This document shows positions 5,743 through 8,326 of a stretch of DNA of 8,326 nucleotides, piece after piece. The stretch comes from Streptosporangiaceae bacterium (lineage in GTDB: Bacteria; Actinomycetota; Actinomycetes; Streptosporangiales; Streptosporangiaceae), in assembly GCA_030039095.1 (NCBI GenBank), contig JASHQP010000376.1, positions 1 through 8,326 of the forward strand, in the 5' to 3' direction. The translations under genes and the position numbers were made by a program. The notes below the pieces were generated by a model. The model saw nothing but the letters and a program-made list of their open reading frames with translations, searched no databases and was not told where the DNA came from. Numbering within the stretch: the first letter of the stretch is position 1; every line of letters begins with the position of its first letter.

Positions 5743-6903
5743 TCAGTGCAACGGGCTGAGCCATGAGGCGAGACGGCGGAAACCGATGGCCATCCGCTGC
5801 CAGAATCCGGGCCGGGCCTGGTTTGGCATGGCGGCCACCACCTGGCTGACCACGGCGGCAGGCGCGTCGGCGACCACGGTGTAGACAAACCCGCCCGAAG
5901 ACCAGGCAAAGCTGCGCTCGCTGGGATCGATCGAGTAGACGGTCTGCCCGCGCATCCCGATCTGCCGCCAGCCCGGCATCGGCTTGCCGAGCTCTCCACG
6001 CTGGACAAAGACGGATATAACGGCCAGCCCATCGGAATACGAGAGATCAATCACACGGCCCGAACGCGCCGACGTCTGCCTCGCGGAGAACAGGACCAGG
6101 TTGCCTGGCAGTTGGGCGGGCAGCGGCCAGCCCCTGGCGCGCAGGGCCGTCAGCGTGGCGGGGTCCAGACGCGCACTCCACGGCGCACCGGCCGGGGCGG
6201 GCATGGTGCCAAGCCCGCTGGCTCCGACCTGAAGATTGATGAACGAGTCCTCGCTGATCATGTGCGACCCCGAGGTGAAGATCTCCCGCCGCAGCGGGAG
6301 CTTTGTCGCCGCGTCGAGCCAGAATCGCGCGGCCAGGCCATCGCCACCGGGCTTTCGGACCTCGACCACCAGCGCCGTGCGGCCCACCGCGGACCCGCGG
6401 CCAACATAAGCGATCTGGTAGTTGGACTGGAGCAGGACGAGGAGCTGATCTGAGACGCCGAGGATCCCGTCCGGATCCGGATCGGGCGCTGGCCTGGCCG
6501 GGATCGCGGCGCCGGCAGACCTGCCCGACAGGGTGCTGGCCGGCGTGCCCGGCATGGCGGTGGCCGCCTGCACCAGCGTCACCTCGCCGGGCTGATGCCA
6601 TACGTCGACCACCGACGTGCTGGTCTCGCCCGTTCCCCACCACAGCACGACCTGCTCACCGCGGTACGACGTGGCCTGGCAGGCCGTCGCTGCCTCCTGG
6701 AGCAGTCGCAGCCCGGAATCGCTCGCCGCGGTCCGCGCCGGTCCGGCGAGCCGCAGCGGGCCACCGCCCGGGCCTGGGCGCTTGATGACCGACGGCCCCG
6801 CGGACGAGTCCGCGAAGGCCAGCCCGGCCACGCCCGACCCCAGCAGGCCGAGTATCGCGGCCAGGCCGACGATCCGCCAGCCAGATACCACCCGATGGCT
6901 CAC
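5743..6903 (-). CDS. RseB/MucB-like exported regulatory protein of the sigma-E system
   Basis: The product is 386 aa. A signal peptide (basic R4, hydrophobic 11-30, cleavage likely after AFA at 29-31) sends it out of the cytoplasm. The first domain (about 64-230) has the LolA/RseB-like fold signature: SYRGEQVVLWW (79-89), VVDVWHQPGE (98-107) and FWLDAATKLPLRREIF (194-209), close to the 'WLD..T.LPLR' element of MucB/RseB. A second domain (about 260-360) contains VIDLSYSDGLAVISVFVQ (284-301), as in the RseB C-terminal domain. In proteobacteria RseB binds the outer part of RseA and shields it from proteolysis. Here the gene starts at GTG 6903, overlapping the rseA TGA as GTGA, so co-translation with rseA is likely. 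A 12-residue amphipathic tail ends the protein. It could instead be a LolA-type lipid-binding protein; no lipobox Cys is visible. Confidence 0.8.
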   Translation of the reverse strand: MSHRVVSGWRIVGLAAILGLLGSGVAGLAFADSSAGPSVIKRPGPGGGPLRLAGPARTAASDSGLRLLQEAATACQATSYRGEQVVLWWGTGETSTSVVDVWHQPGEVTLVQAATAMPGTPASTLSGRSAGAAIPARPAPDPDPDGILGVSDQLLVLLQSNYQIAYVGRGSAVGRTALVVEVRKPGGDGLAARFWLDAATKLPLRREIFTSGSHMISEDSFINLQVGASGLGTMPAPAGAPWSARLDPATLTALRARGWPLPAQLPGNLVLFSARQTSARSGRVIDLSYSDGLAVISVFVQRGELGKPMPGWRQIGMRGQTVYSIDPSERSFAWSSGGFVYTVVADAPAAVVSQVVAAMPNQARPGFWQRMAIGFRRLASWLSPLH

Positions 6904-7415
6904 GGCGCGCGCGACGAAAGGCTCTTGCTGGGGTGTGTTCCGAGTACGGCGGAGCCAGCAGGGGCGATGCCGGTCATCAGGTCGTGCTGCAGCACGTACG
7001 TATCGACGGCCGGTGTCACACGCGGCTCGGGCTGTTCCCGGCTGCCGCCTGCCAGAAAGGCCGCGGTGCCCACACCGACCAGGACTGCCGCTGTCGCGCC
7101 GAAGGCGACGTACCAGGACGGCCGGACTTCCCGCTCGTGGGCCGGGACCGAGCCCACCACCATCTGAGACCACCGGGCGTGACCGCCCGCAGCGGCTGCG
7201 CCGCTCGGCTGCGCCAGCCCCATCAGGCGGCGGGTGAATGCTGAATCCGCTGCGGCCTCTCCGAGCGCATTCATCCGGCGCTTCAGGGTCCGCAGCGCGA
7301 CGGCGTCCTCCCGGCACGAATCGCACCCCGCGAGGTGCACCAGCACCCGGTCGCGTTCGTAGTCATCGAGCTCTCCGTCAATGAAGGCGGAGAGGCGATG
7401 CCCAAGATGGCTCAT
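6900..7415 (-). CDS. rseA: Zinc-binding anti-sigma factor (RseA-like, ZAS family) for SigE
   Basis: The product is 171 aa. It should bind and inactivate the upstream ECF sigma factor at the membrane. The N-terminal anti-sigma domain shows H-x3-C-x2-C (H27, C31, C34 in HLAGCDSC), the ZAS signature, after [14 protein letters not shown]. One membrane helix (about 101-123, [20 protein letters not shown]) separates it from an outer tail of about 48 residues that includes [13 protein letters not shown]. That layout would let the outer tail contact the RseB-like protein. ATG 7415 overlaps the sigE stop as ATGA and the 3' end overlaps the RseB-like start as GTGA, which links expression of all three. 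Redox release through the ZAS cysteines, or proteolysis, are known family mechanisms; which applies here is not visible. Confidence 0.93.
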   Translation of the reverse strand: MSHLGHRLSAFIDGELDDYERDRVLVHLAGCDSCREDAVALRTLKRRMNALGEAAADSAFTRRLMGLAQPSGAAAAGGHARWSQMVVGSVPAHEREVRPSWYVAFGATAAVLVGVGTAAFLAGGSREQPEPRVTPAVDTYVLQHDLMTGIAPAGSAVLGTHPSKSLSSRAP

Positions 7416-8032
7416 GCCTGACTCCCCGGTGCGAGTCTGGCGGCTACCGGGGCACGCTGCCGCGGAACCCGCGTCTCGCCGAGGTGCCGCGGGCGCCGGT
7501 GCTCCAGTGCCGTACGCAGCTGCGCCCTGCCACGATGGATCCGGCTGCGGACGGTGCCCAGCTTGATCCCCAGCGCGGCGGCGATCTCCTCATAGGACAG
7601 GCCCTCGATGTCACAGAGGATGACCGCAGCCCGGTACTCGGGCGCGAGCGCCTTGAGCGCGGCCTGGATGTCGCTGTCCAGGTGCCGGTCATCAAAGGCA
7701 TCCGCCGGCGACCGGGCCCCGTCACCGAGACGCGCCGCCGTATCGTCGCCGAGGCCCTCGAACCGGATTCGCTGCTTGCGGCGGGCCATGTCAAGGAACA
7801 GGTTGGTGGTAATGCGGTGCAGCCAGCCTTCGAAGGTCCCCGGCGTGTAGCTGGACAGCGACCGGAAGACGCGCACGAAGACCTCCTGGGTGAGGTCCTC
7901 CGCGTCGTGGCTGTTGCCAGTGAGCCGGTAAGCAAGGCGGTAGACCCGGGCCGAGTGCTCTCGGACCACGTCGTCCCAGCTGGGCGGCGTCCAGTCGGCA
8001 GTGACAGCCGGAGCCGGCTGGCCCTCGTCCAC
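7412..8032 (-). CDS. sigE: ECF (group 4) RNA polymerase sigma factor SigE
   Basis: The product is 206 aa from GTG 8032. It directs RNA polymerase to envelope-stress promoters. Sigma region 2 spans about 22-90 ([20 protein letters not shown] at 31-50 and [20 protein letters not shown] at 67-86). Region 4 spans about 120-176 ([20 protein letters not shown] at 126-145 and the helix-turn-helix [20 protein letters not shown] at 147-166). A 30-residue Arg/Pro-rich tail follows. AGGAGG (8039-8044) is 6 nt from GTG 8032 but directly abuts an upstream in-frame TTG (8038), so the GTG is chosen. The order sigE-rseA-htrA-tatB with a divergent O-methyltransferase supports the sigE assignment over other ECF factors. 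Confidence 0.93.
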   Translation of the reverse strand: MDEGQPAPAVTADWTPPSWDDVVREHSARVYRLAYRLTGNSHDAEDLTQEVFVRVFRSLSSYTPGTFEGWLHRITTNLFLDMARRKQRIRFEGLGDDTAARLGDGARSPADAFDDRHLDSDIQAALKALAPEYRAAVILCDIEGLSYEEIAAALGIKLGTVRSRIHRGRAQLRTALEHRRPRHLGETRVPRQRAPVAARLAPGSQA

Positions 8033-8038
8033 GCGCAA

Positions 8039-8044
8039 CCTCCT
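8039..8044 (-). promoter_or_regulatory. Ribosome binding site that fixes the sigE start at GTG 8032
   Basis: AGGAGG on the minus strand is 6 nt from GTG 8032, an ideal spacing. It leaves no gap before TTG 8038, so the longer 208-aa version is unlikely to be used. Confidence 0.8.
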
Positions 8045-8076
8045 CCCGCTGGTCCCCCGCTCGATGCAACGCTATC

Positions 8077-8135
8077 TGCCTGCCAGGGCTTCCCGCCGGC
8101 GACCCAGCCCCGCCGTCCCTCTTCGCTGGCAGGCA
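8077..8135 (-). other. Perfect 10-bp inverted repeat in the predicted sigE mRNA leader
   Basis: TGCCTGCCAG and CTGGCAGGCA occupy 8077-8086 and 8126-8135, 39 bp apart, and pair perfectly. Both lie between the putative SigE promoter (8164-8190) and the sigE start (8032), so they would be in the 5' untranslated RNA. The 39-nt loop is GC-rich and may hold further pairing. The 3' arm ends about 45 nt before the start codon. It could be a regulatory RNA structure or a spaced operator for a dimeric protein. Confidence 0.6.
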
Positions 8136-8163
8136 TCGGCGGTGTCGACGCCGGCGTAACATC

Positions 8164-8190
8164 AACGACCGAGACATCCTGGCCAGTTCC
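8164..8190 (-). promoter_or_regulatory. Putative SigE-type (ECF) promoter of the sigE operon
   Basis: On the minus strand GGAAC (8190-8186, as CGGGAACTGG) is followed after exactly 18 bp by CGTT (8167-8164). This is the -35/-10 pattern of actinobacterial envelope-stress ECF promoters (GGAAC about N17-19 GTT). It lies upstream of sigE in the correct direction and would give a leader of about 125 nt. Autoregulation of sigE is the obvious reading. Confidence 0.7.
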
Positions 8191-8254
8191 CGGGATTGCG
8201 GCCGGTGACGCTAGGCTGCGCGGGACAGCCCGACCGTCCCGGAGGCAGACACCC

Positions 8255-8326
8255 GTGAGCGCGCAGGTCACCATGGCCTATGTCGATGACTTCCTACCCG
8301 AGGACGAGCCACTGCTGGCGGCGAGG
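8255..8326 (+). CDS. N-terminus of a probable class I SAM-dependent O-methyltransferase (3' end outside window)
   Basis: Twenty-four codons are visible from GTG 8255, with GGAGG (8241-8245) 9 nt upstream; an in-frame ATG (8273) is a less well placed alternative. The peptide includes AYVDDFLPEDEPLLAAR, which resembles the start of the O-methyltransferases coded divergently from sigE in actinobacteria (Rv1220c position in M. tuberculosis). No SAM motif lies within the window, so the family call rests on the N-terminal pattern and the gene order. It shares a 222-bp region with sigE (8033-8254); I see no convincing sigma-70-like promoter for it. Confidence 0.6.
   Translation, partial: MSAQVTMAYVDDFLPEDEPLLAAR

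Noticed and set aside
6904..7326. N-terminal extension of the RseB-like protein
   Set aside because: It would overlap most of rseA and is Arg-rich without motifs. GTG 6903 directly precedes a good signal peptide and gives the GTGA overlap.
8196..8217. TTGCGG and TAGGCT as a sigma-70-type promoter for the O-methyltransferase
   Set aside because: The spacing is only 10 bp, far short of the usual 16-18 bp; no better -35 element fits TAGGCT.

Overview
The window is very GC-rich and uses GTG starts and strong GGAGG-type ribosome binding sites. Its gene order matches the sigE region of actinobacteria: a divergent O-methyltransferase, then sigE, rseA, htrA, tatB and a convergent mrp, as I recall it for Mycobacterium tuberculosis Rv1220c-Rv1229c. 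I read it as chromosomal DNA of a high-GC actinomycete; the genus cannot be fixed from the sequence alone.

Layout. Bases 1-461 hold the 3' end of a plus-strand gene for a Cys/Trp repeat protein. It converges on a two-gene minus-strand unit (469-2237): a TrmH/SpoU-family RNA methyltransferase followed, with an ATGA overlap, by a CitE-like (HpcH/HpaI) lyase. A 225-bp divergent intergenic region follows, carrying five degenerate repeats of about 22 bp. Next comes mrp on the plus strand (2463-3623), which converges on tatB across a GC hairpin.

From 8032 leftward on the minus strand runs an envelope-stress unit: an ECF sigma factor (sigE), a zinc anti-sigma factor (rseA), an exported RseB/MucB-like two-domain protein, a membrane-anchored HtrA protease with a PDZ domain, and TatB. 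sigE-rseA and rseA-rseB overlap by 4 bp each; htrA and tatB follow after 96-bp and 143-bp gaps. The O-methyltransferase begins at 8255 on the plus strand and leaves the window.

How the genes may work together (inference from family knowledge): RseA holds SigE at the membrane; the RseB-like protein probably senses or tunes the signal outside the membrane; HtrA handles misfolded exported proteins; TatB serves export of folded proteins. A GGAAC-N18-CGTT promoter at 8164-8190 suggests that SigE drives its own operon. The resulting mRNA would have a leader of about 125 nt containing a perfect 10-bp inverted repeat.

I see no mobile element, CRISPR array, tRNA or rRNA. The window is mostly a conserved housekeeping and stress locus. 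The less explained items are the leader inverted repeat, the 22-bp repeat cluster, the RseB-like gene within the operon and a hexanucleotide repeat in tatB.
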